Positions 1 through 8,891 of a stretch of 64,000 nt of DNA are shown piece by piece; position 1 is the stretch's first letter, and every line of letters begins with the position of its first letter. The translations under genes were made by a program, and so were the position numbers. The notes under the pieces are model-generated. The model was not told the origin of the DNA. It saw nothing but the letters and a program-made list of their open reading frames with translations, and did not search any database. Source of the DNA: Mycobacterium shigaense (GTDB lineage: Bacteria; Actinomycetota; Actinomycetes; Mycobacteriales; Mycobacteriaceae); the NCBI RefSeq assembly GCF_002356315.1, contig NZ_AP018164.1, positions 5,084,001 through 5,148,000 on the forward strand, given 5' to 3'.

Positions 1-1
1 C

Positions 2-793
2 TTCATCGCCGACGGTATTGCCACCAAGGACCTCGACGAGACGGTCGCCGTGCACGTCGACGGCAGCGAAGCCAACTACACCTATTCCAGCGCCTGGTTC
101 GACCTGATCAACCCGCCGCCGAAACTCGGTCGGGCCTCAGTCAGCAGGGGCAGCCTGGCGAGGCTGGATCAGCTGCCGAAAAAGCTTGCCGAAAATCCGC
201 TGAAATTCGACGCGCCACAGCTACTGACGGTGCCCAACATCTTTCCCATCAGCGCCATGAACAAGTTGTCGTTCATGGCGATCGGTGAGGTGTATTACCG
301 ATTGGGCGGAACCTATACCGGGAAGATCCAGAATCTGTCGCAGTTCTACCACATGCTCGATCTGGTCAGTGGCTGGAATAATGCCTACGGCCCAATGGGC
401 TTCGCCCAACACCAATTCTTGGTTCCACCGGATGCGATGGAGGAATTCAAGGCCATCATCCGCTGGATCCAGACAACCGGCCACTATTCGGCGCTGAACG
501 TCTTCAAGCTGTTCGGGCCGGGCAATCGCGCGCCGCTCAGTTTCCCCATGGCCGGGTGGAACGTAGCGATGGATTTCCCAAACAAGCCCGGAATCAACGA
601 GTTCCTCAACGAACTCGACCGTTGGGTGCTGGAGTTCGGCGGGCGAGTCTACACCGCGAAGGATTCCCGGGTGAATGCCGAAACCTTCCACGCCATGTAT
701 CCGCGCATCGACGAGTGGATTGCGGTGCGCCGCAAGGTGGATCCGACAGGGGTCTTCGCCTCCGACATGGCCCGACGTTTGGAGCTGCTGTAA
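2..793 (+). CDS. dprE1: Decaprenylphosphoryl-beta-D-ribose 2'-oxidase, C-terminal part
   Basis: The gene enters from the left edge, so only about the last 263 codons are present. DprE1 is the FAD enzyme that oxidises decaprenylphosphoryl-ribose to the 2'-keto intermediate, the first half of the epimerisation that yields DPA, the arabinose donor for Emb and Aft enzymes. The visible part is the C-terminal substrate domain, ending SDMARRLELL as in M. tuberculosis. Counting back from the stop, the codon at 566-568 aligns with residue 387. It is GCG (Ala, motif GWNVAMDFP), whereas M. tuberculosis has Cys there, the covalent target of benzothiazinones. The next gene, dprE2, starts 11 bases downstream, so the pair is almost certainly co-transcribed. 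The missing N-terminus with the FAD-binding domain cannot be judged. Confidence 0.97.
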   Translation, partial: FIADGIATKDLDETVAVHVDGSEANYTYSSAWFDLINPPPKLGRASVSRGSLARLDQLPKKLAENPLKFDAPQLLTVPNIFPISAMNKLSFMAIGEVYYRLGGTYTGKIQNLSQFYHMLDLVSGWNNAYGPMGFAQHQFLVPPDAMEEFKAIIRWIQTTGHYSALNVFKLFGPGNRAPLSFPMAGWNVAMDFPNKPGINEFLNELDRWVLEFGGRVYTAKDSRVNAETFHAMYPRIDEWIAVRRKVDPTGVFASDMARRLELL

Positions 794-804
794 ATGGTGC
801 GCCA

Positions 805-1569
805 ATGGTGCTAGACGCCGTGGGAAACCCGCAGACCATCCTGCTACTCGGCGGCACGTCCGAGATCGGGCTGGCCATCTGCGGGCGCTACCTGCAAAAC
901 GCACGGGCGCGAATCATCTTGGCCGCCATGCCCGATGACCCGGGCCGCAATGCCGCCGTCGCACAGATGCAGACCGCCGGGGCCCGTTCGGTCGAGCTGA
1001 TCGATTTCGAGGCCACCGACCCCGAGAGCCACCCGAAGACGATCGAGGCGGCGTTCGCCAACGGCGACGTCGACGTCGCCATCGTGGCGTTCGGCATCCT
1101 CGGGGATGCCGAGGAGCTGTGGCAGAACCAGCGCAAAGCCGTGCTGGCCGCCGAAATCAATTACACTGCAGCGGTCTCGGTGGGCGTGCTGCTCGGCGAG
1201 AAGATGCGCGCCCAGGGCTTCGGCCAGATCATCGCGATGAGCTCGGCGGCCGGCGAACGGGTGCGACGCTCGAACTTCGTCTACGGGTCCACCAAGGCCG
1301 GGCTGGACGGTTTCTACCTTGGACTCGGAGAGGCGTTGCGCGAGTTCGGTGTTCGTGTCCTGGTCATCCGGCCGGGCCAGGTCCGCACCCGGATGAGCGC
1401 GCATGTCAAGGAAGCGCCGCTGACCGTCGACAAGGAGTATGTCGCCAACCTCGCCGTGACCGCGTCGGCAAAAGGTAAGGAATTGGTTTGGGCGCCAGGA
1501 GTATTCAAGTACGTGATGATGGTGTTGCGGCACATCCCGCGCCCCATCTTCCGCAAGCTGCCCATCTGA
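805..1569 (+). CDS. dprE2: Decaprenylphosphoryl-2-keto-beta-D-erythro-pentose reductase
   Basis: This is the short-chain dehydrogenase partner of DprE1. It reduces the 2'-keto intermediate with NADH to decaprenyl-phospho-arabinose. The protein has 254 residues, the same as the M. tuberculosis enzyme. The nucleotide-binding glycine motif GGTSEIG is near the N-terminus and the SDR catalytic YGSTK is near residue 160, preceded by the catalytic Ser region SSAAGE. The start was chosen because MVLDAVGNPQT matches the family N-terminus; an open frame continues upstream inside dprE1 but is not conserved. aftA follows after 2 bases. The C-terminus RKLPI is the same as in M. tuberculosis. Confidence 0.97.
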   Translation: MVLDAVGNPQTILLLGGTSEIGLAICGRYLQNARARIILAAMPDDPGRNAAVAQMQTAGARSVELIDFEATDPESHPKTIEAAFANGDVDVAIVAFGILGDAEELWQNQRKAVLAAEINYTAAVSVGVLLGEKMRAQGFGQIIAMSSAAGERVRRSNFVYGSTKAGLDGFYLGLGEALREFGVRVLVIRPGQVRTRMSAHVKEAPLTVDKEYVANLAVTASAKGKELVWAPGVFKYVMMVLRHIPRPIFRKLPI

Positions 1570-1571
1570 GC

Positions 1572-3518
1572 ATGCGCAACGCGCTGGCCACCGTCGGCCA
1601 GATGGCACTAGGCCTGGCGGTGGCCGTCGTCGTCTCGGTGGTGTCGCTGGCCGCGGTCTCGCGCGTGCAGTGGCCGGCCTTCCCGTCGTCGAACCAGCTG
1701 CACGCGCTGACCACCGTCGGCCAGGTCGGCTGCCTGGCCGGACTGTTGGCGGTCGGCTGGCTGTGGCGGCGCGGCGGCCGCTACCCCCGGCTGGCGGCCC
1801 AGCTGGGGGGGCTGGTGTTCGTCTCCGCGTTTTCCGTCGTGACGCTCGGCATGCCGCTGGGCGCCACCAAGCTCTACCTGTTCGGCATCTCGGTCGATCA
1901 GCAGTTCCGCACCGAATATCTGACCCGGTTCGCCGACAGCCCCGCGCTGCACGACATGACCTACCTCGGCTTGCCGCCGTTCTATCCCCCGGGCTGGTTT
2001 TGGATCGGCGGCCGTGTTGCCGCGCTGACCGGGTCGCCGGCCTGGGAGGTCTACAAGCCGTGGGCCATCACGTCGATCACGATCGCGATCACCGTCGCGC
2101 TGGTGCTGTGGTGGCGGATGATCCGCTTCGAGTACGCGCTGACCGTCACGACCGCGACGGCGGCCGTGACGCTGGCCTACAGCTCGCCGGAGCCGTACTC
2201 GGCGATGGTCACGATGCTGTTGCCGCCGGTGCTGGTGCTGGCGTGGTCGGGCTTGCGGGCAAGCGACCGGTCCCCGAACGCCCAGCGTGACGACACAGTC
2301 ACGGTGGAGGCCGAGCGTGACGACAGCGTCACGCTCAAGGCGAGAAACGGGTGGGCCGCGGTCGTCGGCGCCGGGCTGTTCCTCGGCTTCACCGCCAACT
2401 GGTACACGCTGCTGTTCGGCTTCACCGCGTTCACTTTTGCGCTGATGGCGCTGGTTCTGATCGTGTCCCGGTGGCGGGGCGGCGGCGTCCGGGCGGCGCT
2501 CGACCCGCTGAGACGCCTGGCCGTCATCGGCGTCATCGCCGCGGCCAGCTGGGCGCCCACCTTCCTGCCCTTCGTGGTCAGGACGCTGCACAACCCGGTC
2601 AGCAACTCCGGCAGTGCGCTGCACTACCTGCCCGCCGACGGCGCCGAGCTGACCTTCCCCATGCTGCAGTTCTCGCTGCTGGGCGCGGTCTGTCTGGTGG
2701 GCACGCTGTGGCTGGTGATCCGGGCCCGCGTCTCGGTGCGGGCCGCGGGCCTGGCGATCGGCGTGCTGGCCGTCTACTTGTGGTCGCTGCTGTCGATGCT
2801 GACCACGCTGGCGCGCACCACGCTGCTGTCGTTCCGCCTGCAGCCGACGCTATCGGTGCTGCTGGTCGCCGCCGGGGTGTTCGGCTTCGTCGAGGCCACC
2901 GCCGCCCTCAAGCCGCGCAGCCGCGCGATCGCCCCGGTCGCCGGCGCCATCGGCCTGGCCGCCGCGATCGCCTTCAGCCAGGACATCCCCGACGTGCTGC
3001 GGCCCGACCTCACCATCGCCTACACCGATACCGACGGTCACGGCCAGCGCGGCGACCGGCGGCCGGCGGGCTCGGAACAGTACTACTCCGTCATCGACGA
3101 CACCATCCGGCGCGTCACGGGCAAGCAGCCCGACCAGACCGTCGTGCTCACCGCCGACTACAGCTTCCTGTCCTACTACCCCTACTGGGGCTTTCAGGGA
3201 CTGACGTCGCACTACGCGAACCCGCTGGCGCAGTTCGACCTGCGGGCCACCCAGATCAAGAAGTGGTCCAAGCTCAAGACGGCCGACGAACTCCTCCGCG
3301 CGCTGGACGCCTCGCCCTGGCCGCCGCCGACCGTCTTCCTGATGCGCCACGGCGCAGGAGGCAACTACACGCTGCGGCTGGCCGAGGACGTCTACCCCAA
3401 CCAGCCCAACGTCCGCCGCTACACCGTGGATCTGCGCGCGGCCCTGTTCGAGGACCCGCACTTCGTGGTCCGCACCATCGGCCCGTTTGTTCTGGCAATC
3501 CGCACGCCGGGGGCGTGA
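1572..3518 (+). CDS. aftA: Galactan 5-O-arabinofuranosyltransferase AftA
   Basis: AftA primes arabinogalactan: it transfers the first arabinofuranose from DPA onto the galactan chain at the outer face of the membrane. The 648-residue product (family about 640) has a GT-C plan, with multiple membrane segments over the first 460 residues and a soluble C-terminal part containing TADYSFLSYYPYWGFQG. Conserved stretches FRTEYLTRF and HDMTYLGLPPFYPPGWFW lie in the first extracytoplasmic loops. The ATG follows dprE2 by 2 bases and the stop is 4 bases before embC, giving one transcription unit. Around residues 236-258 there is a charged insert, RDDTVTVEAERDDSVTLKA, encoded by two near-identical palindromic repeats (see the repeat entry). 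As far as I recall, the M. tuberculosis protein has no such insert here. Confidence 0.95.
   Translation: MRNALATVGQMALGLAVAVVVSVVSLAAVSRVQWPAFPSSNQLHALTTVGQVGCLAGLLAVGWLWRRGGRYPRLAAQLGGLVFVSAFSVVTLGMPLGATKLYLFGISVDQQFRTEYLTRFADSPALHDMTYLGLPPFYPPGWFWIGGRVAALTGSPAWEVYKPWAITSITIAITVALVLWWRMIRFEYALTVTTATAAVTLAYSSPEPYSAMVTMLLPPVLVLAWSGLRASDRSPNAQRDDTVTVEAERDDSVTLKARNGWAAVVGAGLFLGFTANWYTLLFGFTAFTFALMALVLIVSRWRGGGVRAALDPLRRLAVIGVIAAASWAPTFLPFVVRTLHNPVSNSGSALHYLPADGAELTFPMLQFSLLGAVCLVGTLWLVIRARVSVRAAGLAIGVLAVYLWSLLSMLTTLARTTLLSFRLQPTLSVLLVAAGVFGFVEATAALKPRSRAIAPVAGAIGLAAAIAFSQDIPDVLRPDLTIAYTDTDGHGQRGDRRPAGSEQYYSVIDDTIRRVTGKQPDQTVVLTADYSFLSYYPYWGFQGLTSHYANPLAQFDLRATQIKKWSKLKTADELLRALDASPWPPPTVFLMRHGAGGNYTLRLAEDVYPNQPNVRRYTVDLRAALFEDPHFVVRTIGPFVLAIRTPGA
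2284..2335 (+). repeat. Two in-frame 22-bp palindromic repeats inside aftA
   Basis: Two copies of a 22-base unit lie at 2284-2305 and 2314-2335, spaced exactly 30 bases (10 codons) apart. Copy 2 is a clean palindrome: AGCGTGACG, a 4-base ACAG loop, then CGTCACGCT. Copy 1 differs in loop and arm (AGCGTGACG, ACA, CAGTCACGGT). Both encode the acidic loop RDD(T/S)VT in a cytoplasmic or periplasmic loop between membrane helices of AftA. The arrangement looks like a small palindromic element that entered a tolerant loop and kept the frame. Origin by local duplication is equally possible. Confidence 0.75.
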
Positions 3519-3522
3519 CGCG

Positions 3523-6500
3523 ATGGCGACCGACACCTCGGACGCTTCGCTGGCCGGCTTGGCCGAAGAACTACCATCTACCTCCGTGAGCGACACGGGA
3601 TCAAACCACCGAATCGCTCGACTCGTCGCCAGCATCGCCGGCCTACTCGGAGCCCTGCTGGCGATCGCCACCCCGGTGCTGCCGGTGGAGCAGACCACCG
3701 CCGAGCTCAACTGGCCGCAGAACGGCACCTTCGCCAGCGTCGACGCCCCGCTGATCGGATACGTGGCGACCGACCTGAACATCACCGTCCCGTGCGCGGC
3801 CGCGGCCGGGCTGCAGCCGTCCGGCAAGACCGTGCTGCTGTCGACGGTGCCCAAGCAGGCCCCCAAGGCCGTCGACCGCGGCCTGTTGATCCAGCGCGCC
3901 AACGACGACCTGGTGCTGGTGGTGCGCAACGTGCCCGTGGTTTCGGCGCCGCTGAGCCAGGTGCTCAGCGGCGCCTGCCAGCGGCTGACCTTCACCGCGC
4001 ACGCCGAGAAAGTGACCGCCGAATTCGTCGGGCTGACGCAGGGACCCAACGCCGAACACCCCGGCTCGCCCCTGCGCGGTGAGAAAAGCGGCTACGACTT
4101 CCGGCCGCAGATCGTCGGCGTCTACACCGACCTGAGCGGACCGGCGCCGCCGGGTCTGAGCTTCTCGGCGACCATCGACACCCGCTACAGCAGTCACCCC
4201 ACCCCGCTGAAGATGGCCGCGATGATCCTCGGGGTGGTGCTGACCGCCGTCGCGCTCCTGGCGCTGCACATCCTGGACACCGCCGACGGCACCCGGCACC
4301 GGCGCTTCCTGCCGTCGCGCTGGTGGTCCATCGGCGGCCTGGACGCCCTGGTCCTGGCCGTGCTGGTGTGGTGGCATTTCGTCGGCGCCAACACCTCCGA
4401 CGACGGCTACATCCTGACCATGGCCCGGGTGTCCGAGCACGCCGGCTACATGGCCAACTACTACCGCTGGTTCGGCACGCCCGAGGCGCCGTTCGGCTGG
4501 TACTACGACCTGCTCGCCATGTGGGCGCATGTCAGCACCACCAGCGACTGGATGCGGCTGCCTACCCTGGTGATGGCGGTGACGTGCTGGTGGGTGATCA
4601 GCCGCGAGGTCATCCCCCGGCTGGGCCACGCCGTCAAGATCAGCAAGGCCGCGGCGTGGACCGCGGCAGGCATGTTCCTCGCGACCTGGTTGCCGCTCGA
4701 CAACGGCCTGCGGCCCGAACCGATCATCGCGCTGGGCATCCTGCTGACGTGGTGCTCGGTGGAACGCGCGGTGGCCACCAGCCGGCTGCTGCCCGTCGCG
4801 ATCGCCTGCATCGTCGGCGCGCTGACGCTGTTCTCCGGCCCGACGGGTATCGCGTCGATCGGCGCGCTGCTGGTGGCGATCGGGCCGCTACGCACGATCC
4901 TGCATCGCCGGTCCCGGCAGTTCGGCGCGCTGCCGCTGCTGGCGCCGCTGGCGGCGGCCGGCACTGTCACCATCATCCTGATCTTCCGCGACCAGACCCT
5001 GGCTGGCGAGTTGCAGGCGACCGCGCTGAAGCGCGCCGTGGGGCCCAGCCTCAGCTGGTTCGACGAACATATCCGCTACGAGCGGCTGTTCATGGCCAGC
5101 CCCGACGGGTCGGTCGCGCGGCGTTTCGCGGTGCTGGCGGTGCTGCTCGCGCTGGGCATCACGGTGGCAATGTCGTTGCGCAAGGGGCGAATTCCGGGCA
5201 CCGCGGGCGGCCCGAGCCGCCGCATCGTCGGCATCACCATCATCTCGTTCGTGGCGATCATGTTCACCCCCACCAAGTGGACCCATCACTTCGGCGTCTT
5301 CGCCGGCCTGGCCGGCTCGCTGGGGGCGCTGGCCGCGGTCGCGGTGACGTCGGCGGCGATGCGGTCGCGACGCAACCGGACCGTGTTCGCCGCCGTGGTG
5401 CTGTTCTTGGCGGCCTTGTCGTTCGCCAGCGTCAACGGCTGGTGGTACGTCTCCAATTTCGGTGTGCCGTGGTCGAATTCGTTCCCCGCGTGGCATTACG
5501 CGTTTGCCACCGCGCTGCTGGGGCTGACGGTGGTGGTACTGCTGCTCGCGGCATGGTTCCATTTCGTCTCCCCGGACAACGGCAGCCCCAAAACCCGGCG
5601 CGGCGCGCAGGTGTCCGGAATCGCGCAGTCCCCGTTGGCAATCGCGGCGTGGGCGCTGGTGACCTTCGAGGTGATATCGCTGACCCTGGCGATGACCGGC
5701 CAGTACCCGGCCTGGTCGGTGGGCCGATCCAACCTGCAGGCTGTTGCTGGTTTCAAGGCCGGACGGACCTGCGGCCTGGCCGAGGACGTGCTGGTGGAGC
5801 AGGACCCCAACCCCGGCATGCTGAGCCCGGTGACAGGCTCGCCGGGTGAGGCGCTGGGCGCCGGGCTCTCGGAAGGGTTCACGCCCAACGGCGTTCCCTC
5901 CGACGTCAGCGCCGACCCGGTGATGGAACGCCCCGGCGACCGCACCTTCGTCAACGACAGCAACGCGATCACCGGCGGGCAGGCCGGCAACGAGGGCGGC
6001 ACCAGCGCCGCGCCCGGCATCAACGGCTCGCACACCCAGCTGCCCTACAACCTCGATCCGGCCCGCACGCCGGTGCTGGGCAGCTGGCGCTCCGGCATCC
6101 AGGTGACCGCCCGGCTGCGGTCGGGCTGGTACCGGCTGCCGCCGCGCGACCAGGCGGGACCGCTGCTGGTGGTGAGCGCGGCGGGCCGCTTCGATCCCCG
6201 CGAGGTCCAGCTGCAGTGGGCGACCGACGCCGGAGCGGCCGGCGGACACCCGGACGGTTCCTTCCAGTTCTTCGACGTCGGAGCCTCGCCGGCCTGGCGC
6301 AATCTGCGGCTGCCGTTGTCAGCGATCCCGCAGGCCGCCACGCAGGTGCGGCTGATCGCCGACGACGAGGACCTGGCGCCGCAACACTGGATCGCGGTGA
6401 CGCCGCCGCGCATTCCACACCTGCGCACCCTGCAGGACGTGGTGGGCTCGCAGGACCCGGTGTTCCTGGATTGGCTGGTCGGCCTGGCCTTCCCGTGCCA

Positions 6501-6801
6501 GCGGCCGTTCGGCCATCAAAACGGCGTGGACGAGACGCCGAAGTGGCGCATCCTGCCGGATCGCTTTGGCGCCGAGGCCAACTCGCCGGTGATGGACAAC
6601 AACGGCGGCGGCCCCCTGGGCGTCACCGAGCTGCTGGTGAAGGCGACGACCGTCGCGAGCTACCTGAAGGACGACTGGTCCCGCGACTGGGGCAGCCTGC
6701 AGCGGCTGGCGCCCTACTACCCCGACGCGCAGCCCGCCCGCCTGCAGCTGGGCACGGCGACGCGCAGCGGCCTGTGGAACCCAGCGCCGTTAAGGCAATA
6801 A
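3523..6801 (+). CDS. embC: Arabinosyltransferase EmbC (lipoarabinomannan arabinan)
   Basis: EmbC extends the arabinan of lipoarabinomannan with alpha-1,5 linkages from DPA, and is one of the ethambutol targets. The product has 1092 residues (M. tuberculosis 1094). A short cytoplasmic N-terminus and first helix are followed by a jellyroll domain to about residue 225, then the GT-C membrane domain. Its acidic catalytic motif S-DD-G has Asp293 and Asp294. The proline motif FTPTKWTHHFG is near residue 580. The C-terminal carbohydrate-binding domain from about 720 to the end contains GINGSHTQLPYNLDPARTP. The ATG lies 4 bases after the aftA stop. Unlike M. tuberculosis, embA does not follow directly: a secreted protein gene and embR on the opposite strand intervene. 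Confidence 0.97.
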   Translation: MATDTSDASLAGLAEELPSTSVSDTGSNHRIARLVASIAGLLGALLAIATPVLPVEQTTAELNWPQNGTFASVDAPLIGYVATDLNITVPCAAAAGLQPSGKTVLLSTVPKQAPKAVDRGLLIQRANDDLVLVVRNVPVVSAPLSQVLSGACQRLTFTAHAEKVTAEFVGLTQGPNAEHPGSPLRGEKSGYDFRPQIVGVYTDLSGPAPPGLSFSATIDTRYSSHPTPLKMAAMILGVVLTAVALLALHILDTADGTRHRRFLPSRWWSIGGLDALVLAVLVWWHFVGANTSDDGYILTMARVSEHAGYMANYYRWFGTPEAPFGWYYDLLAMWAHVSTTSDWMRLPTLVMAVTCWWVISREVIPRLGHAVKISKAAAWTAAGMFLATWLPLDNGLRPEPIIALGILLTWCSVERAVATSRLLPVAIACIVGALTLFSGPTGIASIGALLVAIGPLRTILHRRSRQFGALPLLAPLAAAGTVTIILIFRDQTLAGELQATALKRAVGPSLSWFDEHIRYERLFMASPDGSVARRFAVLAVLLALGITVAMSLRKGRIPGTAGGPSRRIVGITIISFVAIMFTPTKWTHHFGVFAGLAGSLGALAAVAVTSAAMRSRRNRTVFAAVVLFLAALSFASVNGWWYVSNFGVPWSNSFPAWHYAFATALLGLTVVVLLLAAWFHFVSPDNGSPKTRRGAQVSGIAQSPLAIAAWALVTFEVISLTLAMTGQYPAWSVGRSNLQAVAGFKAGRTCGLAEDVLVEQDPNPGMLSPVTGSPGEALGAGLSEGFTPNGVPSDVSADPVMERPGDRTFVNDSNAITGGQAGNEGGTSAAPGINGSHTQLPYNLDPARTPVLGSWRSGIQVTARLRSGWYRLPPRDQAGPLLVVSAAGRFDPREVQLQWATDAGAAGGHPDGSFQFFDVGASPAWRNLRLPLSAIPQAATQVRLIADDEDLAPQHWIAVTPPRIPHLRTLQDVVGSQDPVFLDWLVGLAFPCQRPFGHQNGVDETPKWRILPDRFGAEANSPVMDNNGGGPLGVTELLVKATTVASYLKDDWSRDWGSLQRLAPYYPDAQPARLQLGTATRSGLWNPAPLRQ

Positions 6802-6825
6802 ACGTCAAGCACTTTGGCGACGACA

Positions 6826-6873
6826 CCGCCCCGCTCCCGGACGATGAGGGATTCGAATCCGGAAGCGGGGCGG
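6826..6873. terminator. Inverted repeat between convergent embC and small secreted-protein gene
   Basis: The arm CCGCCCCGCTCCCGG (6826-6840) pairs with CCGGAAGCGGGGCGG (6859-6873) at 14 of 15 positions around an 18-base loop. It sits just past the embC stop and just before the end of the oppositely oriented gene, the right place for a bidirectional terminator. There is no T tract, which is common for mycobacterial terminators. Confidence 0.6.
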
Positions 6874-6885
6874 CAGCGGTGAGTA

Positions 6886-7137
6886 TTACGGGATCAGCGC
6901 GCGCAGGGGATGCGACAGAGCCCAGGCCGGGTCGATGACGTTGGCCGCGTAGTGCCGGAACGGGTGCAGCGGGCCGCTCCACGGAACGTACGGGTCCGCG
7001 GAGGCGACGGCCGGCAGTAGCGAGCCGGCGACCGACAGGCCGATGGTGGCCAACCCGACACCGGCCGCGATGCGCAGCTTGGACACCTTCTGCGGCTTCG
7101 CGGCTGCCCGAGTTTCGTTTTCGATGTTGTCATTCAT
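6886..7137 (-). CDS. Small secreted protein, unknown function
   Basis: The 83-residue product has an Ala-rich cytoplasmic start, a basic stretch (KPQKVSKLR), a hydrophobic core and a signal-peptidase-like AVASA|DPYVPW site near residue 47. That leaves a mature peptide of only about 36 residues, rich in Pro, His and aromatic residues and ending PLRALIP. An AAGGAA ribosome-binding sequence precedes the ATG. It lies downstream of embR in the same direction, with a 169-base gap that can hold its own promoter. I do not recognise a family. Its place inside the emb cluster is suggestive but no function is claimed. Confidence 0.75.
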   Translation of the reverse strand: MNDNIENETRAAAKPQKVSKLRIAAGVGLATIGLSVAGSLLPAVASADPYVPWSGPLHPFRHYAANVIDPAWALSHPLRALIP

Positions 7138-7306
7138 GGCGTAATTTCCTTACCTTGCCCGTAGGTATCCCAAGCCGGGGGACGTGCCAACTGAGGGAAT
7201 CCCCGGCTGGGGCCGGTCGCGCTGGCCGACGCCTCTAGCCTGACGTAGGCCGCTTGTCAGACGGTCGAGAAATTCTTGCGAAATTCTTGCGTTTGCCCAA
7301 TCGTGT

Positions 7307-8458
7307 TCAGCGTGAGCAGATCTCGAACCGGAACTCGTGGCCGCCGATGCGGATGCGGTCGCCGTCGGCCAATACCGCGGTGGGGCGAATTCGCCGCCGT
7401 TGCACCTTGACGCCGTTGGTCGACCGTAGGTCGGTGATCACGAAAGACGTTCCGGTATCAGCGATTACAGCGTGGTGACGGCTCACCTCGGCGTCGTCGA
7501 GGACGATGTCGTTGTCGTCGAGCCGCCCGATGCGGGTAGTCGCGCCGTTGAGCCGATACAGACGCCCGACCTCGTCGCGCAGCCGGGCGATTATGGATTC
7601 GCCGGCCGCCGGGACCCCGAGCGAACCCGACTCGAGCCCCGCGGCGCTTTGCTCCCGCGTGGTCGGCGCGACCGGCCGGGTCCGCCGGGGCGTCACCGGC
7701 TCCTGGCGCAGGATCCGCTCATGCAGTGCGCTCACCGTCGGTCCGGGGTCGATGCCCAGCCCGTCGGCCAGCTCCGTTTTCAGCCGCCGATAGGCGCGCA
7801 GGGCGTCCGATTGGCGCTCGGTGACGTAGTAGGCCGTGATCAGCTGCGCCCACAGCGGTTCGTGATGCGGATACCGGGAGACCAGCACCTCCAGCTCGCT
7901 GATCACCGCGCCCGGGCGGTCACAGGCGATCTCGGCCTCGGCCCGGGCGGTGTGGGCCGCCAGCCGCTCCTCCAAGAGCGCGTTGGCGTAGGCGTCGACG
8001 AAGGAGAAGCCGCGCAGGTCATCCAGCACCGGCCCGCGCCATTCGCCCAGCGCGGCCGACAATCGGCTGCTGGCCTCCTCGAACCGGCCCGCCGCCGCGG
8101 CCTGCAATCCGGCGGCCTTCTCGGCGATGAACCGGCCGACGTCGCACTGGGCGTCGGCGACGTTGAGCTGATATCCCGGCGGCGCGCTGGCCAGGACCGC
8201 GCTCGGATCAACCCCGGCGTCGCGCAGCAACCGGCGCAGCGTCGAGACATAGGACTGGATACTGGTCCGCGCCGCCGGCACCGGATCGCCGTCCCACACC
8301 GCGTCGATCAACGCCTCCACCGACACCGGCCGGTTGCGCCGCATCAACAGCATCGCCAGCACCGCCCGCTGCTTCGCCGCGCCCAGCGGCACCCCGGCCC
8401 CGTCGGCGGTCATCAGTAGCGACCCCAGCACGCCAAAGCCCAGACCTGGGGTCTTCAT
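7307..8458 (-). CDS. embR: Transcriptional regulator EmbR (SARP type with FHA domain)
   Basis: EmbR is an OmpR/SARP-type activator of arabinosyltransferase genes. In M. tuberculosis it is phosphorylated by PknH and other kinases. The product has 383 residues from the chosen start. A winged-helix DNA-binding domain (to about residue 95, LRRLLRDAGVDPSAVL) is followed by a bacterial transcriptional activation domain (about 100-250, AYRRLKTELADGLGIDPGPT). A C-terminal FHA domain (about 285-380) has GRLDDNDIVLD, SRHH and STNG phosphothreonine-binding motifs. A GTG at 8518 would add 20 residues, but the ATG at 8458 fits the family N-terminus and has GGAGG upstream. It is divergent from embA across about 430 bases, as in M. 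avium; in M. tuberculosis embR is unlinked. Confidence 0.95.
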   Translation of the reverse strand: MKTPGLGFGVLGSLLMTADGAGVPLGAAKQRAVLAMLLMRRNRPVSVEALIDAVWDGDPVPAARTSIQSYVSTLRRLLRDAGVDPSAVLASAPPGYQLNVADAQCDVGRFIAEKAAGLQAAAAGRFEEASSRLSAALGEWRGPVLDDLRGFSFVDAYANALLEERLAAHTARAEAEIACDRPGAVISELEVLVSRYPHHEPLWAQLITAYYVTERQSDALRAYRRLKTELADGLGIDPGPTVSALHERILRQEPVTPRRTRPVAPTTREQSAAGLESGSLGVPAAGESIIARLRDEVGRLYRLNGATTRIGRLDDNDIVLDDAEVSRHHAVIADTGTSFVITDLRSTNGVKVQRRRIRPTAVLADGDRIRIGGHEFRFEICSR

Positions 8459-8578
8459 AGCGGTGGCCAGCCTCCCGGGGGTGCTCGCGGCCGCGTTGCG
8501 GGCCTTCGACGAGGGCACCGCACCCTATTTTGGACGCCAAAGATGGGAGCCGCCTGCAATGACAGGCCGCCGGGACGC

Positions 8579-8722
8579 TCAGAATGCCGGCAACGCGCCC
8601 TCGGCGACGATCGCATTCAAGGCGGTCACCAGCTGCTCGAGTTTGACGGCCTGCGCGCTGGACCGCTTGGTGCACACCCAGTCGAGAAGACTGACGACGC
8701 CCCCCTCGGGCCGGCTCTCCAT
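8579..8722 (-). CDS. Possible small protein between embR and embA
   Basis: This is an open frame of 47 codons starting MESRPEGGVVSLLDW and ending AEGALPAF. I see no family motif. Third codon positions are nearly all G or C (all but about four), the pattern of true genes in this genome. The internal segment KLEQLVTALNAIVA looks like an amphipathic helix. An upstream TTG at 8767 would add 15 residues. It occupies the embR-embA control region, so if real it would be transcribed with embR. It could also be chance coding in a regulatory spacer. Confidence 0.4.
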   Translation of the reverse strand: MESRPEGGVVSLLDWVCTKRSSAQAVKLEQLVTALNAIVAEGALPAF

Positions 8723-8891
8723 CGATGCGCTCACCGCTGGCCTCCGCTCGTCGCGCACGGCGCGCAAAAGGATTGCGCTGCTTTGAGGGAGTTTTCGCGC
8801 CCGGACGAAAAACGTTACGAGACGCCGAGGTCGCGAGCCGACGGCCCCGCGTCCGAAGCGCGCTCAGCCCCGTCGCTTACCATCGAACCCC

